64,000 nt of DNA from Alcaligenaceae bacterium (GTDB lineage Bacteria; Pseudomonadota; Gammaproteobacteria; Burkholderiales; Burkholderiaceae_B). The notes under the pieces were generated by a model that was given only the letters and a program-made list of their open reading frames with translations, did not search any database and was not told where the DNA came from. The DNA is taken from contig JACCEO010000001.1 of the NCBI GenBank assembly GCA_013416485.1, positions 328,892-392,891 of the forward strand, in the 5' to 3' direction. Positions 20,567 through 31,493 of this stretch are shown in pieces. A program made the position numbers and the translations under genes. How positions within the stretch are numbered: the stretch's first letter is position 1; each line of letters begins with the position of its first letter.

Positions 20567-22707
20567 TACGCCAGCCTGGAAATGTCGGCAACCTGGTTCA
20601 TGACGTGGTGTAAATCGTTTAACAAAGCCAGGCGATTATTTCGTACGGCCTCGTCTTCGACCATGATCATGACGTCGTTGAAAAAGCCATCAACAGCATC
20701 TTTAGCGTGTGCCAGTGTGGCCAAACTGGCGGTAAAGTCGCCGCTGGCCATTTGCTGCATTGCTTGTGGTTTCAAGTCAGCAATGACTTGTGCTAAATGC
20801 TGTTCAGCAGGCTCGGTGAGGAGATCTGGGTTGACTTGATCTGGTACAGCATCGGCTTTTTTCAGCACATTGCTGATGCGTTTGTTGGCAGCAGCCAAGC
20901 TAGCGGCTTCTGGCATTTGCGCAAAGCGTAAACAGGCCTGAATGCGGCTGTGTACCTGGTGTATGGCAGGTTGCAAGGCCAAAACGGCGTCAACCACATT
21001 ACGATCAAATTCATTTTGTAGCTGGTTGCGCAGGCGCTCGTAAATAAAGTCGGTAACGCCTGATAAGGTGTTGTCGTCCAGGGTGCCGTCAGGGAATTGA
21101 CTGGCCGCAGCGGCTAGCAAGCCAGGTAGGGTCAGAGTGCTGTTGTCGGTGACGGCCAAATACCCGCCGGCGGCAAGTTGCTCTAAGGCACTAATAATAC
21201 CCAGGGCAGCACGGCGCAGACCAAACGGATCGCGTTCGCCTGTGGGGATTAAACCTATGCCCCATATGCCCACCAGGGTTTCGGCACGGTCGGCAATGAA
21301 TAACAAGGCTGCCGTTAGGGTGGCATCCGTGATGGGGGTATCCAGGCGCACACGGTATTGGTTTTTTAAGGCCAGGACGACATCGTCGGCTTCACCATCC
21401 GCTTGGGCGTAGTAGGCACCTATCACGCCTTGTAATTCAGGAAATTCCCCCACCATATTGGAGCCCAGGTCGGCTTTGGCCAAGTAGGCAGCGCGGTCAG
21501 CATGCTGGACATTGGCTTTTAGTTGATTGGCCAAGTAGCGGGCTGTATGGCGCACCCGTTCAGCACGTTGTAACTGCGAACCCAGTTTATTGTGGTACAC
21601 GCTGTTGGCTAGGTCGGCGACACGGTCGGCCAGGGGGATTTTACGATCCGTTTCATAGAAGAACTGTGCATCGGCCAGGCGTGGACGTACTACGCGCTGA
21701 TTGCCCTCGATGATGTGCACGGGATCGTCTACCCGCATATTGCTGACGATTAAAAACCGATGCGTAAGTGTGCCGGTGTCTGGCTGAAATAGTGGAAAAT
21801 ATTTTTGATTCAAACGCATGGTCAGAATCAGGCATTCTGGTGGTACCTGTAGGAATTCTTCTTCGAATTCGCCCAGGTAGACCGTAGGATGCTCCACTAG
21901 CGCGGTGACTTCGTCCAGCAAGGCGCTGACTTCAGCGTCATCGCCTATGGTGGCGCCTAGGGCTTGAGCCTGTTCGTGTAGCTGTTGGGCAATTAATTGC
22001 CGCCTAGTATTAAACGAGGCAATGACTTGGGCATCCAGCAGCTGTTGCTGGTAGGTGTCGGCACTATGAATTTGAATAGCGCCTTTGGACATAAAACGGT
22101 GCCCCTGGGTGCTGTTGCCCGATTGCAAGCCTAGTGCTTGTACGTCGACAACCTGTTCACCCCATAAGGCGACTAGCCCGTGTGCAGGGCGCACAAAACG
22201 TACGCTGCTGACGCCATCAGCCAATTGGTAGCGCATGACCTTGGGGATGGGCAGGTGGGTTAGGGCGTAATCTAAGGCCTGCTGCAGACCTACTGCTAGC
22301 AGTGCGCCTGCGGCTGTGCCATGAGCATATAAATAGTCTTGTTTGCCGTCTGATTCACGGACCAAGTCGGTGGCACGTAAGTGTTCCCAGCCTTTAGAAG
22401 CTAACTTGCGTGTCAGGGCGGGTGTTAGTTCACCCGTGTCGGTCAAGCCTATTTTGGCTGGCATCAGCCTTTCGGTGTAGGCCTGATCTGGGGCCTGATT
22501 CAGAACCGCGCTGAAGGTGACTGCCAAACGGCGTGGCGTAGCAAAGTCAGTGACCTCACAGCCGTCAGCCAGCAAGTGGTTTTCGTCCAGCACTTTGCGT
22601 AAGCCTTCGGCAAACGCTAGGCCTAATTTGTTTAAGGCCTTGGGTGGCAGCTCTTCTGTCAGTAATTCGATAAGTAGAGGTTTAGGCGATGCATGTGTGG
22701 CTGTCAT
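20566..22707 (-). CDS. glyS: Glycyl-tRNA synthetase beta subunit
   Basis: Large subunit of the alpha2-beta2 bacterial glycyl-tRNA synthetase, responsible mainly for tRNA recognition. The 713-residue length agrees with the family. Recognisable blocks are [15 protein letters not shown] at the N-terminus, RRLAVTF near residue 60, and the C-terminal anticodon-binding helical region that ends [12 protein letters not shown]. It starts inside the stop of glyQ (4-base ATGA overlap), ensuring coupled synthesis of the two subunits. Confidence 0.97.
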   Translation of the reverse strand: MTATHASPKPLLIELLTEELPPKALNKLGLAFAEGLRKVLDENHLLADGCEVTDFATPRRLAVTFSAVLNQAPDQAYTERLMPAKIGLTDTGELTPALTRKLASKGWEHLRATDLVRESDGKQDYLYAHGTAAGALLAVGLQQALDYALTHLPIPKVMRYQLADGVSSVRFVRPAHGLVALWGEQVVDVQALGLQSGNSTQGHRFMSKGAIQIHSADTYQQQLLDAQVIASFNTRRQLIAQQLHEQAQALGATIGDDAEVSALLDEVTALVEHPTVYLGEFEEEFLQVPPECLILTMRLNQKYFPLFQPDTGTLTHRFLIVSNMRVDDPVHIIEGNQRVVRPRLADAQFFYETDRKIPLADRVADLANSVYHNKLGSQLQRAERVRHTARYLANQLKANVQHADRAAYLAKADLGSNMVGEFPELQGVIGAYYAQADGEADDVVLALKNQYRVRLDTPITDATLTAALLFIADRAETLVGIWGIGLIPTGERDPFGLRRAALGIISALEQLAAGGYLAVTDNSTLTLPGLLAAAASQFPDGTLDDNTLSGVTDFIYERLRNQLQNEFDRNVVDAVLALQPAIHQVHSRIQACLRFAQMPEAASLAAANKRISNVLKKADAVPDQVNPDLLTEPAEQHLAQVIADLKPQAMQQMASGDFTASLATLAHAKDAVDGFFNDVMIMVEDEAVRNNRLALLNDLHHVMNQVADISRLA

Positions 22708-23615
22708 AGTTCTGCCTTGGCATCGGTGCGTTTGCCTAGCATGGGGAATCCTAGTTTTTCGCGTGAATCGAAGTAAGCCTGCGCGACAGCACGGGACAAA
22801 TTGCGTATACGACCGATATAAGCGGCGCGCTCGGTAACGCTGATGGCATTACGGGCATCCAGCATATTGAAGGTATGAGCGGCTTTCAGTGTGGCCTCGT
22901 AGGCGGGTAGTGCCAGCGGTACTTCTAGGAGGCGACTGGCTTCGGCTTCGTAGTCACTGAAGTGGGCAAACAGCATGGTGGTTGATGCGTATTCAAAGTT
23001 ATAGGTAGATTGCTCGACTTCGTTTTGATGGAATACGTCGCGGTAATACACCTTGCTGCCGTCAGGGTTGACTGTCCAGACCAGATCGTAAACGCTTTCT
23101 ACGCCTTGTAAATACATGGCCATACGTTCTAGGCCGTAGGTGATTTCGCCGGTGGCCGGTACGCAGTCTAATCCGCCCACTTGCTGGAAGTAAGTGAATT
23201 GGGTGACTTCCATACCGTTAAGCCAAATTTCCCAGCCCAGACCCCAGGCACCCAAGGTGGGATTTTCCCAGTCGTCCTCGACGAAACGGATGTCGTGTTC
23301 CTGGGGGTTGATGCCCAAGGCCTCCAGCGACCCTATATACAGATCAATAATATTGGGTGGTGCAGGTTTTAGCACCACTTGATATTGATAATAGTGCTGC
23401 AAACGGTTGGGGTTTTCGCCATAGCGCCCGTCTTTGGGGCGCCGAGATGGCTGCACATAGGCGGCGCGCCAAGGCTCTGGGCCTATGGCGCGAAGAAAGG
23501 TCGCGGTATGTGAAGTACCCGCGCCGACTTCCATGTCGTAAGGTTGCAGCAATGTGCAGCCCTGAGCGTCCCAGTACTGTTGGAGCGTTAAAATAATGTG
23601 CTGAAAGGTAGGCAT
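22704..23615 (-). CDS. glyQ: Glycyl-tRNA synthetase alpha subunit
   Basis: Catalytic subunit of the heterotetrameric glycyl-tRNA synthetase. The 303-residue protein begins [20 protein letters not shown] and contains [20 protein letters not shown] and [14 protein letters not shown], both highly conserved class II core segments. It is first in a seven-gene minus-strand run (glyQ, glyS, gmhB, plsC, metallopeptidase, gloA, SpmAB-like) with overlaps or short gaps throughout. The 168-base spacer to the divergent crotonase gene should hold both promoters. Confidence 0.97.
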   Translation of the reverse strand: MPTFQHIILTLQQYWDAQGCTLLQPYDMEVGAGTSHTATFLRAIGPEPWRAAYVQPSRRPKDGRYGENPNRLQHYYQYQVVLKPAPPNIIDLYIGSLEALGINPQEHDIRFVEDDWENPTLGAWGLGWEIWLNGMEVTQFTYFQQVGGLDCVPATGEITYGLERMAMYLQGVESVYDLVWTVNPDGSKVYYRDVFHQNEVEQSTYNFEYASTTMLFAHFSDYEAEASRLLEVPLALPAYEATLKAAHTFNMLDARNAISVTERAAYIGRIRNLSRAVAQAYFDSREKLGFPMLGKRTDAKAEL

Positions 23616-23783
23616 AAAAGAAGAAACCGATAAAGCGTAGCCAGCAAAGTATTCAATTTTAGCTGGTTTACGATGGCAGCAGGCAGCCCCTGCCGCAGAG
23701 TGGCGTGCATTTGGTCGTATGATATTAACTTACTCGCCTTTTTAACAGGCGCGCCGCGCGCCCCATGTACTTAGGAATGCCTT

Positions 23784-24551
23784 ATGTCTGATCTAGTAAA
23801 AATAGAAATCATTGATCGTATTCAGGTTATTACAGTAAACCGTCCTCAGGCTCGTAACGCGATTAACTATGAGGCTGCACACGAGCTGGCCGCTGCGTTC
23901 GACCAGTTGGATGCCAATGATGACGTCGTCATCGGTATTTTGACGGGGGCAGGCAATACCTTTTCATCGGGTATGGACTTGAAGGCGTTTGCCCATAATG
24001 GGCAGCGTCCTTTGGTCGAGGGGCGCGGTTTTGCCGGACTGTGCGAACGTCCTCCGCGTAAACCTATGATCGCTGCCGTCGAGGGTTATGCTTTGGCAGG
24101 TGGGTGTGAAATGGCCTTGGCCTGTGACTTGATCATTGCCGCTAATAACGCTAACTTTGGTCTACCAGAAGTGAAACGTGGCATTGTCCCAGGGGCAGGT
24201 GGCATGCTACGTTTGCCTAGCCGCATTCCCTATCACTTGGCAATGGAAGTGGTGCTAACCGGCGACATGTTCCCCGCTGAACGTGCGTTTCATTATGGTT
24301 TGGTCAATCGTCTGGTTGAGCCTGGTCAGGCCCTGGATGAGGCGTTGAAATTGGCCGCCAGCATTGCCCAGAATGGTCCTTTGGCCGTGCAAACCGCCAA
24401 GCAAATCATTACGACATCACGTGATTGGCGACAAACCGATATGTTCGACCTGCAACGTCCCAGGGTGGCGCATATCTTTACGTCAGCCGACGCCAAAGAA
24501 GGTGCAACGGCGTTTGCTGAAAAACGCGAACCCGTGTGGCAAGGCAAATAA
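23784..24551 (+). CDS. Enoyl-CoA hydratase (crotonase family)
   Basis: A 255-residue crotonase. Both glutamates needed for hydratase chemistry are present: PEVKRG near residue 133 and LAMEVVLTGD near residue 152. The oxyanion-hole segments are FSSGMDLKAF near residue 65 and VEGYALAGGCEMALACD near residue 93. It probably hydrates a trans-2-enoyl-CoA in fatty or organic acid breakdown. No other CoA genes adjoin it; fumarase follows 44 bases later, so its pathway cannot be assigned. It is unrelated in position to the crotonases at 42926-48826. Confidence 0.88.
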   Translation: MSDLVKIEIIDRIQVITVNRPQARNAINYEAAHELAAAFDQLDANDDVVIGILTGAGNTFSSGMDLKAFAHNGQRPLVEGRGFAGLCERPPRKPMIAAVEGYALAGGCEMALACDLIIAANNANFGLPEVKRGIVPGAGGMLRLPSRIPYHLAMEVVLTGDMFPAERAFHYGLVNRLVEPGQALDEALKLAASIAQNGPLAVQTAKQIITTSRDWRQTDMFDLQRPRVAHIFTSADAKEGATAFAEKREPVWQGK

Positions 24552-24595
24552 GCCCAGTTGCCACTTTTAATTAATTTTTACGGTATTTGATTTTT

Positions 24596-26119
24596 ATGAC
24601 CACCACTATCCAGGAAAGCGACCTGATCCAGTCCATCGCCGATGCGGTTCAGTTCATTAGCTATTACCATCCTGCTGACTTTATTCAGCATTTGGCCCGT
24701 GCCTACGAGCGTGAGGAAAGTCCAGCCGCCAAGGATGCCATTGCACAAATTCTGACCAATTCGCGTCTGTGTGCTGAAGGCCATAGGCCTATCTGCCAGG
24801 ATACTGGCGTGATCAACGTGTTTCTGAAAGTGGGTATGGGTGTGCGTTTTAATACCCAGCACAGCCTGCAGGACTTGTGTGACGAGGGCGTACGCCAGGG
24901 GTATCTGAACCCAGAGAACCCCTTGCGGGCATCCATACTGACAGACCCCTTGTTCACACGTAAAAATACCCGCGATAACACCCCCTGTATTGTCAGTGTT
25001 GAATTGGTTCCTGGTAATACCGTGGATATTCAGGTAGCAGCCAAAGGCGGTGGTTCGGAAAACAAGGCCAAGTTTGCCATGCTTAACCCCAGTGATTCTC
25101 TAATCGACTGGGTCATGAAAACCGTGCCTGAAATGGGTGCAGGGTGGTGTCCGCCAGGTATGTTGGGCATAGGCGTAGGCGGTACGGCTGAAAAAGCCAT
25201 GCTAATGGCCAAAGAAGCCCTGATGGAAGACATCGACATGTACGAGCTATTGCTACGCGGCCCGCAAAACAAGCTTGAAGAACTACGTATCGATTTATAC
25301 CAAAAGGTGAACGCGCTAGGTATAGGGGCTCAGGGCCTGGGTGGTTTAACGACGGTGTTGGATGTGAAAATCAATACCTTCCCCACACACGCGGCTTCTA
25401 AACCTGTGGCCATGATTCCTAACTGTGCGGCCACACGTCACATTCACTTTGTATTGGATGGTAATGGACCGGCTGAATTGACCCCACCGCCCTTGTCCAC
25501 CTGGCCTGATGTCAAGTGGGCTCCTGACTACAACAAGTCTTTGCAAGTGGATTTGAACACCTTGACCAAGGAACAGGTGGCTAGCTGGAAACCAGGGCAG
25601 ACCTTGTTGTTGTCGGGCAAGATGCTGACTGGTCGCGATGCTGCTCATAAGCGCATACAGGAAATGCTAGAACGCGGCGAACCTTTGCCAGTTGATTTTA
25701 CCAATCGAGTCATCTACTACGTAGGTCCTGTAGATCCTGTAGGTAATGAAGTCGTTGGCCCCGCAGGCCCTACGACTGCGACGCGCATGGATAAATTCAC
25801 CGATATGATGTTGACCCAAACCGGCTTGATCTCCATGATAGGCAAGGCCGAACGTGGCCCTGTCGCTATAGAGTCTATCAAGCGTAATGGTTCGGCCTAT
25901 TTGATGGCGGTAGGTGGTGCAGCGTACTTGGTCTCTAAGGCCATACGTGGTGCCAAGGTCGTGGGTTTCCAGGATCTGGGCATGGAAGCCATCTACGAGT
26001 TTGACGTAGTGGATATGCCCGTGACGGTAGCTGTCGACTCCACCGGTACTTCGGTGCACACTACTGGCCCAGGTCAGTGGCGTGCCAGGGCAACTGAAAT
26101 ATCCCTGATTGCGGTATAA
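24596..26119 (+). CDS. fumA: Class I fumarate hydratase (iron-sulfur)
   Basis: TCA-cycle fumarase of the oxygen-sensitive [4Fe-4S] type, 507 residues from the ATG at 24596; the frame extends three codons to a TTG that lacks support. Conserved blocks include GHRPICQDTGV (Cys ligand region), KGGGSENKAKFAMLNPSDS, GAGWCPPGMLGIGVGGTAEKA (second Cys) and IPNCAATRHIHFVLDG (third Cys). The C-terminal beta domain has YYVGPVDPVGNEVVGPAGPT. It follows the crotonase gene by 44 bases. A strong hairpin lies immediately downstream. Confidence 0.95.
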   Translation: MTTTIQESDLIQSIADAVQFISYYHPADFIQHLARAYEREESPAAKDAIAQILTNSRLCAEGHRPICQDTGVINVFLKVGMGVRFNTQHSLQDLCDEGVRQGYLNPENPLRASILTDPLFTRKNTRDNTPCIVSVELVPGNTVDIQVAAKGGGSENKAKFAMLNPSDSLIDWVMKTVPEMGAGWCPPGMLGIGVGGTAEKAMLMAKEALMEDIDMYELLLRGPQNKLEELRIDLYQKVNALGIGAQGLGGLTTVLDVKINTFPTHAASKPVAMIPNCAATRHIHFVLDGNGPAELTPPPLSTWPDVKWAPDYNKSLQVDLNTLTKEQVASWKPGQTLLLSGKMLTGRDAAHKRIQEMLERGEPLPVDFTNRVIYYVGPVDPVGNEVVGPAGPTTATRMDKFTDMMLTQTGLISMIGKAERGPVAIESIKRNGSAYLMAVGGAAYLVSKAIRGAKVVGFQDLGMEAIYEFDVVDMPVTVAVDSTGTSVHTTGPGQWRARATEISLIAV

Positions 26120-26130
26120 GCTTGTTAGCT

Positions 26131-26167
26131 AGGCGCTAAGCACCCACTTACAGTGGGCTTAGCGCCT
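26131..26167. terminator. Strong bidirectional hairpin between fumarase and folK
   Basis: AGGCGCTAAG with CCCAC (26131-26146) pairs with GTGGG plus CTTAGCGCCT (26153-26167), a stem of about 15 bp with one small interruption and a short loop. It lies between the convergent fumarase and folK stops and overlaps the last bases of folK. No T-tract is obvious on either side, so efficiency without Rho is uncertain. Confidence 0.6.
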
Positions 26168-26621
26168 GATCCGAGCAGGTGGCCAAAAGAGTAGGCAGAT
26201 CGCCTTGTTTTAGCAACAGGTCTGGCGCTAAATCGGCCAGTGGCCGTAGTACAAACGCGCGTAAATGCATGCGCGGATGGGGCACGATCAAATCCGGCTC
26301 AGTAAGCGTAGCGCTACCAAATAACAATAAATCCAGATCCAAGGTGCGTGGCGCATTGTGCCAGGGGCGTTCGCGCCCATGCTGTTGTTCTATCGATAGC
26401 AACAAACTAAGCAGTTGCTTGGCGCTTAAGGTAGTTTGCACAGCCGCCACTGCATTTACATAGTCTGGTCCACTGGATTCTACCGGGGTGCTACGGTATC
26501 GCGGTGACAAGGTCAGTTGCTGTATACCGTTGCTGCAAGACAATTCCTGGGCGGCTTGTTCCAGGCTACTAGCAGCATCGCCCAGGTTGGCACCCAAACC
26601 TATATAAGCCAGTGTGCTCAT
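26148..26621 (-). CDS. folK: 6-Hydroxymethyl-7,8-dihydropterin pyrophosphokinase
   Basis: Transfers pyrophosphate from ATP to hydroxymethyl-dihydropterin in folate synthesis. The 157-residue protein opens MSTLAYIGLGANLGD and contains the diagnostic RPWHNAPRTLDLDLLLFG near residue 85, with catalytic Arg and Asp residues, followed by PHPRMHLRAFVLRPL. It is 3 bases downstream of pcnB, the pcnB-folK order seen in many proteobacteria. Confidence 0.96.
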   Translation of the reverse strand: MSTLAYIGLGANLGDAASSLEQAAQELSCSNGIQQLTLSPRYRSTPVESSGPDYVNAVAAVQTTLSAKQLLSLLLSIEQQHGRERPWHNAPRTLDLDLLLFGSATLTEPDLIVPHPRMHLRAFVLRPLADLAPDLLLKQGDLPTLLATCSDQALSPL

Positions 26622-26624
26622 GAC

Positions 26625-27977
26625 TTAACTGCTACTGGATGTACTAGGCGTGTGACGACGACGTGAACTGCGTCGGCGACGTGGTGCTGCAGATGCTCCG
26701 CGATTCTTGGTCTGGAACTCTTCCAGCATGTCGGTGCGGGTGCTGTCATTGGCATTGGCCAGATCCATCCACCACTGTGCTTGTACGCTATCGACTTCGC
26801 GGGCTTCCGCGCGCAGTTGCAGGAAATCGACCGCAGCACGAAAGCGAGGTTGTTCCAACATACGCCAGATGGCTTTCACGTTAGGACGTTCGAAGCGTGC
26901 CTGCATAAACCAGATTTCTCGCATATCGGCCTGGTAGCGGCGCTGTATGGCCAACTTGCGAGTTTGTTCTTCAACTACTGAGTCGGCAGCTTGTATCAGG
27001 GCCTGTGCAGGGTGTTCGCCGCTGGCACGTAGGGCCTCCCAGCGCTTGTTCACCATAGTCCACAGCAAGGCTGCAAACAAAAAGCTAGGGCTGATGGTTT
27101 TACCGGCACGTACGCGTGTGTCGGTACGTGCCAAGGCAAGCTCAACGAATTCTTCACCACCCGCTTCGGCAAAAATCACATCCATTAGCGGCAGTAGCCC
27201 TTGATGCAGGCCAACGGCACGCAGTTGGCGTAGGCAATCCATCGCTTGGCCGCAGCTAAGCAGTTTCAAGGTTTCATCGAACAAACGCGACGAGGGTACG
27301 TTTTCGATCAGGTCAGCCAGTTGGGCGATAGGTGCACGCGTCGCTGGATCGATAGTGGCGTTAAGCTTGGACGCGAAACGCATAGCTCTGAGCATGCGTA
27401 CCGGGTCTTCACGATAGCGTAGTTCGGGGTCGCCTATCATGCGCACCACCCGGTTTTGCAGATCGTTAAAGCCGCGGTGGAAGTCTATGACTTGTTCGGC
27501 AATGGGGTCGTAGTACAAGGCATTTAGCGTAAAGTCGCGGCGTGCCGCATCTTCTTCGTGAGTACCGAACTCGTTGTCGCGCAAAATGCGGCCGTGTTCG
27601 TCAGTGTCTTGCTCTATCGACGCTGGCGCACGAAAGGTAGACGTTTCTATGATTTCCTGACCAAAGACCACATGCACCAGTTGGAAGCGCTTGCCTATGA
27701 TGCGGGCGCGCCGAAATAGCGAGCGAACTTCGTTGGGGGTGGCATTGGTTGCCACGTCGAAATCTTTGGGCTCTAGGCCGACAATCAGATCGCGTACGGC
27801 GCCGCCTACGATATATGCTTGAAAGCCTTCGTGCTGCAGAACTTCGCATACTTTGATGGCGTGGCGCGACACATTGCGACGTTCAATACCGTGTTTGTCG
27901 TGCGCCAGGCGCTGGGGGCCGCGTTGCTGCGGAGCAAACAGACGGCCAACAAAGTTTTTTATTGTTTCTTTCAGCAT
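26625..27977 (-). CDS. pcnB: Poly(A) polymerase I
   Basis: Adds 3' poly(A) tails to RNA, promoting decay. The 450-residue protein has the nucleotidyltransferase core [20 protein letters not shown] near residue 55, then RRDFTLNALYYDP near residue 145 and EDPVRMLRAMRFASKL near residue 188, the longer PcnB-type spacing that separates it from the Cca at 8006-9163. The C-terminus is highly basic and repetitive (RRRRSSRRRH), typical of PcnB. It sits between the HAD phosphatase gene and folK. Confidence 0.95.
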   Translation of the reverse strand: MLKETIKNFVGRLFAPQQRGPQRLAHDKHGIERRNVSRHAIKVCEVLQHEGFQAYIVGGAVRDLIVGLEPKDFDVATNATPNEVRSLFRRARIIGKRFQLVHVVFGQEIIETSTFRAPASIEQDTDEHGRILRDNEFGTHEEDAARRDFTLNALYYDPIAEQVIDFHRGFNDLQNRVVRMIGDPELRYREDPVRMLRAMRFASKLNATIDPATRAPIAQLADLIENVPSSRLFDETLKLLSCGQAMDCLRQLRAVGLHQGLLPLMDVIFAEAGGEEFVELALARTDTRVRAGKTISPSFLFAALLWTMVNKRWEALRASGEHPAQALIQAADSVVEEQTRKLAIQRRYQADMREIWFMQARFERPNVKAIWRMLEQPRFRAAVDFLQLRAEAREVDSVQAQWWMDLANANDSTRTDMLEEFQTKNRGASAAPRRRRSSRRRHTPSTSSSS

Positions 27978-27986
27978 AAGGGTATT

Positions 27987-28688
27987 TTAGGACTTTGCGT
28001 CCTGCATGTCCTGAAACAGGTCCAGTATGGGCCAATTGCGCTGCTGTGCAATTGTGCGCAAAGCAGGGCTGGGGTTAGTGGCAATAGGGTCGGTAACGAC
28101 ATCAAGCAAGGGAAGGTCATTGACCGAGTCGCTATAGAAGAAGCTGGATTCGAAGTCGTTGAGTGCTAAGCCCATAGTGGCTAACCATTCATTGACGCGG
28201 GTAATTTTACCTTCTTGGAAACTGGCTACGCCTTGAATACGACCGGTGTAACGACTATCGGCGCTTTCTGGAATGGTAGCAATTAAATGGGGTATGCCAA
28301 ATGCCGCAGCTATGGGTTCGGTGACAAAATGGTTGGTGGCCGTAACAATGGCGCATAAATCGCCATTATTTAGGTGTTTGTTGACCAAGTCTTGCGCTAT
28401 GGGCAGTATGGCAGGCCGAACGATTTCTGTCATGAAAACGCTATGCCAGTCATTTAATGTGGCCATGCTATCGGCGCGGGCTAACAGGCCCAGCATAAAT
28501 TCAGCAGACTCTTGTGCCGTCAGATTACCTTCGTTGTAGCGGTCCATGAGCTCATCGTTCAGGCGCATCGCCGCTTCAGGGTCGCCAGCACGGCCAGTGC
28601 GCGCTAGGAAATCGGCCCATTGGTAGTCACTGTCTAGGGGCAGTAAAGTATGGTCTAAATCAAATAAGGCTAGGCGTTTTGCAGACAT
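27987..28688 (-). CDS. HAD-IB family phosphatase (SerB-like)
   Basis: A 233-residue HAD hydrolase beginning with the nucleophile motif ALFDLDHTLLPLDSD, then ATNHFVTEPIA (motif II) and FFYSDSVNDLPLLDVV (motif III/IV, two Asp). Helical cap residues lie between about 20 and 100. The subgroup resembles phosphoserine phosphatase-like enzymes often placed beside hda in Burkholderiales; histidinol-phosphatase activity has been assigned to some relatives, but the substrate cannot be read here. It lies 10 bases downstream of hda and 10 upstream of pcnB. Confidence 0.88.
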   Translation of the reverse strand: MSAKRLALFDLDHTLLPLDSDYQWADFLARTGRAGDPEAAMRLNDELMDRYNEGNLTAQESAEFMLGLLARADSMATLNDWHSVFMTEIVRPAILPIAQDLVNKHLNNGDLCAIVTATNHFVTEPIAAAFGIPHLIATIPESADSRYTGRIQGVASFQEGKITRVNEWLATMGLALNDFESSFFYSDSVNDLPLLDVVTDPIATNPSPALRTIAQQRNWPILDLFQDMQDAKS

Positions 28689-28698
28689 TATGAATTCG

Positions 28699-29394
28699 TT
28701 ATGGATTTGTATCCTGGCGAGAGGCCAGAAGGTCTTTTAATAAAGGCACCGTAATAGCGCGGTGCTTAGCCAAGGAATAGCGATCTAGTGCATCTACCAG
28801 CGCGCTAAGTTGTCGTATATCGCGCGAGTAATGGGTTAATACCCAGTTAATGACATCGGGCGATAGCGACAGGCCACGTTCACTGGCTCGGGTGGTTAGG
28901 GCCTGAACACGGTCTTGGTCGGATAGCAACTGCAAACGAAAAACCAGGTCCCAGCCTAAACGAGTGCGCAGGTCTTCCCGTAGTGGCATAGACAACGGCG
29001 CGCGGTCACCAGCCAATATCAAGGCAAAGGCCTCAGGGGTGCTTGCAACTTCGCGCCAACGATTGTACAAGGCAAACAGTGCGGCTTGACCTGCTTGGTC
29101 AAGTAGTTCGACATTATCCACGGCGATTCGTCGCCATGACAGGTTGTCTGCAGTGGCGATATCATGCAGAACCTGATGCGCACGCTGGGCACTGACATAG
29201 CAGGCGTGCTCATCGGCTGCAATGGCTTGTAGCAAATGGCTGCGCCCTGCGCCAGGCGCGCCCCATAGGTAAACGGCTCGTCCGGGTTGGCAGTGACGCA
29301 GGGCGTCCAGGGCCTCTTGGTTGGGGCCGATCACGAAGTTATCCAGGGTCGGCGAAGGGGCTGGAAGCAGGTCCAGTATCAGTTGTTGTGTCAT
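28699..29394 (-). CDS. hda: DnaA-related initiation inactivator Hda
   Basis: AAA+ protein homologous to DnaA domain III that, with the sliding clamp, triggers ATP hydrolysis by DnaA after initiation. The 231-residue protein starts MTQQLILDLLPAPSPTLDNF, and its N-terminal QLILDL is a plausible clamp-binding motif. LWGAPGAGRSHLLQAI is the family's modified Walker A, and RLGWDLVFRLQ is near the sensor region. It is divergent from purM (75-base spacer), the usual betaproteobacterial arrangement. Confidence 0.93.
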   Translation of the reverse strand: MTQQLILDLLPAPSPTLDNFVIGPNQEALDALRHCQPGRAVYLWGAPGAGRSHLLQAIAADEHACYVSAQRAHQVLHDIATADNLSWRRIAVDNVELLDQAGQAALFALYNRWREVASTPEAFALILAGDRAPLSMPLREDLRTRLGWDLVFRLQLLSDQDRVQALTTRASERGLSLSPDVINWVLTHYSRDIRQLSALVDALDRYSLAKHRAITVPLLKDLLASRQDTNP

Positions 29395-29469
29395 TGTTGT
29401 TTAATCATCGTAAAATCAAGCCTGCTATTCCACTAACACGTAATTCTTACATATCCCACGGCATTTCTC

Positions 29470-30522
29470 ATGACAAACAAACATTCTGCTTCCTTGACCT
29501 ATCGCGACGCTGGCGTTGATATCGACGCTGGCGAGGCTCTGGTTGATCGCATCAAGCCTTTGGCCGCTAAAACTGCTAGGGCCGGGGTCATGGCCGGGAT
29601 AGGTGGTTTCGGTGCTTTATTCGAAGTACCTAAACACCTGAAGGAACCTGTGCTGGTATCAGGCACCGATGGTGTAGGTACCAAACTACGTTTGGCCTTC
29701 GATTGGCAGCGTCATGATACGGTAGGTATCGACTTGGTCGCCATGAGCGTAAACGATATTCTGGTTCAAGGGGCGGAACCCTTGTTCTTTTTAGACTATT
29801 TTGCCTGCGGCAAGCTGTCTGTTGATACCGCTGCCAGTGTAGTTGGTGGTATTGCGAAAGGCTGTGAATTGTCTGGTTGCGCCTTAATTGGTGGCGAAAC
29901 CGCCGAAATGCCAGGTATGTACCCTGATGGCGAATATGACCTTGCTGGCTTTGCTGTGGGCGCAGTAGAAAAGTCGTTGATCATTGATGGTAAATCCATA
30001 GTGCCTGGTGATGTCGTGCTGGGGCTGGCATCCAGTGGTGCCCACTCCAACGGATTTTCTTTGTTGCGTAAAATTCTGACCCATGCCAATGCACGCCGTA
30101 CCCAGGACCTGGGTGGACGTTCCCTAGAGGACGTTGTCATGGAGCCCACCCGTATTTATGTTAAGTCGGTGCTGGCCGCTTTGGCCAAGCATGGCGCAGC
30201 CATTAAGGGGCTAGCGCATATTACCGGTGGAGGTTTGCTGGATAACGTACCGCGCATTTTGCAGCCTGGCTTGGCTGCGCACTTAAATCGCGATGCCTGG
30301 CAAATGCCCGAACTATTCACTTGGTTACAGCAAAATGGCGGTGTGGCCGACAACGAAATGTACCGCGTATTTAACTGCGGTATAGGCATGATCATTGTTG
30401 TGCCAGCGGATCAGGCTGATGCCGTCACCGCTACCCTAGTGGCTGGCGGTGAACATGTCAGCACCTTGGGTGTTATCACTGAACAGCAAGGTCCAGACGC
30501 CCCCAGGGCTGTCATTTCCTAA
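29470..30522 (+). CDS. purM: Phosphoribosylaminoimidazole synthetase (AIR synthetase)
   Basis: ATP-dependent ring closure of FGAM to AIR in purine synthesis. The 350-residue protein contains [15 protein letters not shown] near residue 64, [13 protein letters not shown] near residue 138, and [15 protein letters not shown] near residue 250, all standard PurM blocks. It stands alone on the plus strand between hda (divergent) and miaA (convergent, 16 bases between stops). Confidence 0.97.
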   Translation: MTNKHSASLTYRDAGVDIDAGEALVDRIKPLAAKTARAGVMAGIGGFGALFEVPKHLKEPVLVSGTDGVGTKLRLAFDWQRHDTVGIDLVAMSVNDILVQGAEPLFFLDYFACGKLSVDTAASVVGGIAKGCELSGCALIGGETAEMPGMYPDGEYDLAGFAVGAVEKSLIIDGKSIVPGDVVLGLASSGAHSNGFSLLRKILTHANARRTQDLGGRSLEDVVMEPTRIYVKSVLAALAKHGAAIKGLAHITGGGLLDNVPRILQPGLAAHLNRDAWQMPELFTWLQQNGGVADNEMYRVFNCGIGMIIVVPADQADAVTATLVAGGEHVSTLGVITEQQGPDAPRAVIS

Positions 30523-30538
30523 TCGTTGCTTACCGCTG

Positions 30539-31489
30539 TCATGACGGCCAGTAGTTGGCCGCATGCGCGACGGCTTGGTTGACGGCACTGGGCGACAAAC
30601 AATCGACGATTAATCGGTCTGGCTGCGAGCGCAGCCAGGTCAGTTGTCGTTTGGCCAGCTGGCGTGTAGCAGCAATAGCCCGTTGTATCGCGTCGTCCAG
30701 ACCCACCTGGCCGTCCAGGTAGTCCCATATCTGGCGATACCCTACGCAACGTACTGATGGCAGGCCAGGATGAAGATCAGCCCGCTGGTGTAATTGCGCC
30801 ACCTCATGCACCAAGCCCAGGTCTATCATGGCGCGATAGCGTTGTTCTATGCGCTGATGTAGGGCTAGGCGGTTAGATGGCTCTAAGCTAAGGGTAATGT
30901 AGCGTAGCGTGGGGTCTGCGCTGGGGCGTTCTTCGTGTAGCCAGTCTGACATGGACTTGCCACTAATACGCCAGATTTCTATGGCGCGCTGTATACGCTG
31001 GCTGTCGTTGGGTGACAAGCGGGCGGCAGTGTTAGGGTCGATTAGGGCTAACTGCCTGTGCAGCTCTGGCCAGCCTAAGGCTTGGGCTTCTAGATCAATT
31101 TGCGTGCGTATGGCAGCGTCTGCGGTAGGAAGCTGGCTTAGGCCTTCACGTAAGGCTTTGTAATACAGCATAGTGCCGCCACACAACAGCGGCAGGCGAC
31201 CACGTTGCAGGATGTCATGGATTAAGGCCGTGGCATCGCGATGAAATTCAGCGGCTGAATAACTGCTGGCTGGATCGCGTATATCCAATAAATGATGCGG
31301 TGCTACGGTTTGTTCCTGCGCAGATGGTTTCGCTGTGCCAATATCCATGCCACGGTAAATGGTAGCAGAGTCCACCGTGATAATTTCCACTGGCCAGCGT
31401 GCTGCCAGCGCCAGGGTAGTAGCACTTTTACCAGCGGCTGTAGGGCCAACCAGGCACAGTATGGGCGTAATGGGTGTTGCGGTGGTCAT
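30539..31489 (-). CDS. miaA: tRNA dimethylallyltransferase
   Basis: Transfers a dimethylallyl group to A37 of tRNAs reading UNN codons. The 316-residue protein starts at the ATG at 31489 ([20 protein letters not shown]), four bases after the mutL stop; the frame extends upstream to 31522 inside mutL, which is rejected. [15 protein letters not shown] is the P-loop, and [18 protein letters not shown] and [10 protein letters not shown] are family marks. The mutL-miaA order is conserved in proteobacteria. Confidence 0.95.
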   Translation of the reverse strand: MTTATPITPILCLVGPTAAGKSATTLALAARWPVEIITVDSATIYRGMDIGTAKPSAQEQTVAPHHLLDIRDPASSYSAAEFHRDATALIHDILQRGRLPLLCGGTMLYYKALREGLSQLPTADAAIRTQIDLEAQALGWPELHRQLALIDPNTAARLSPNDSQRIQRAIEIWRISGKSMSDWLHEERPSADPTLRYITLSLEPSNRLALHQRIEQRYRAMIDLGLVHEVAQLHQRADLHPGLPSVRCVGYRQIWDYLDGQVGLDDAIQRAIAATRQLAKRQLTWLRSQPDRLIVDCLSPSAVNQAVAHAANYWPS

Positions 31490-31493
31490 ACGC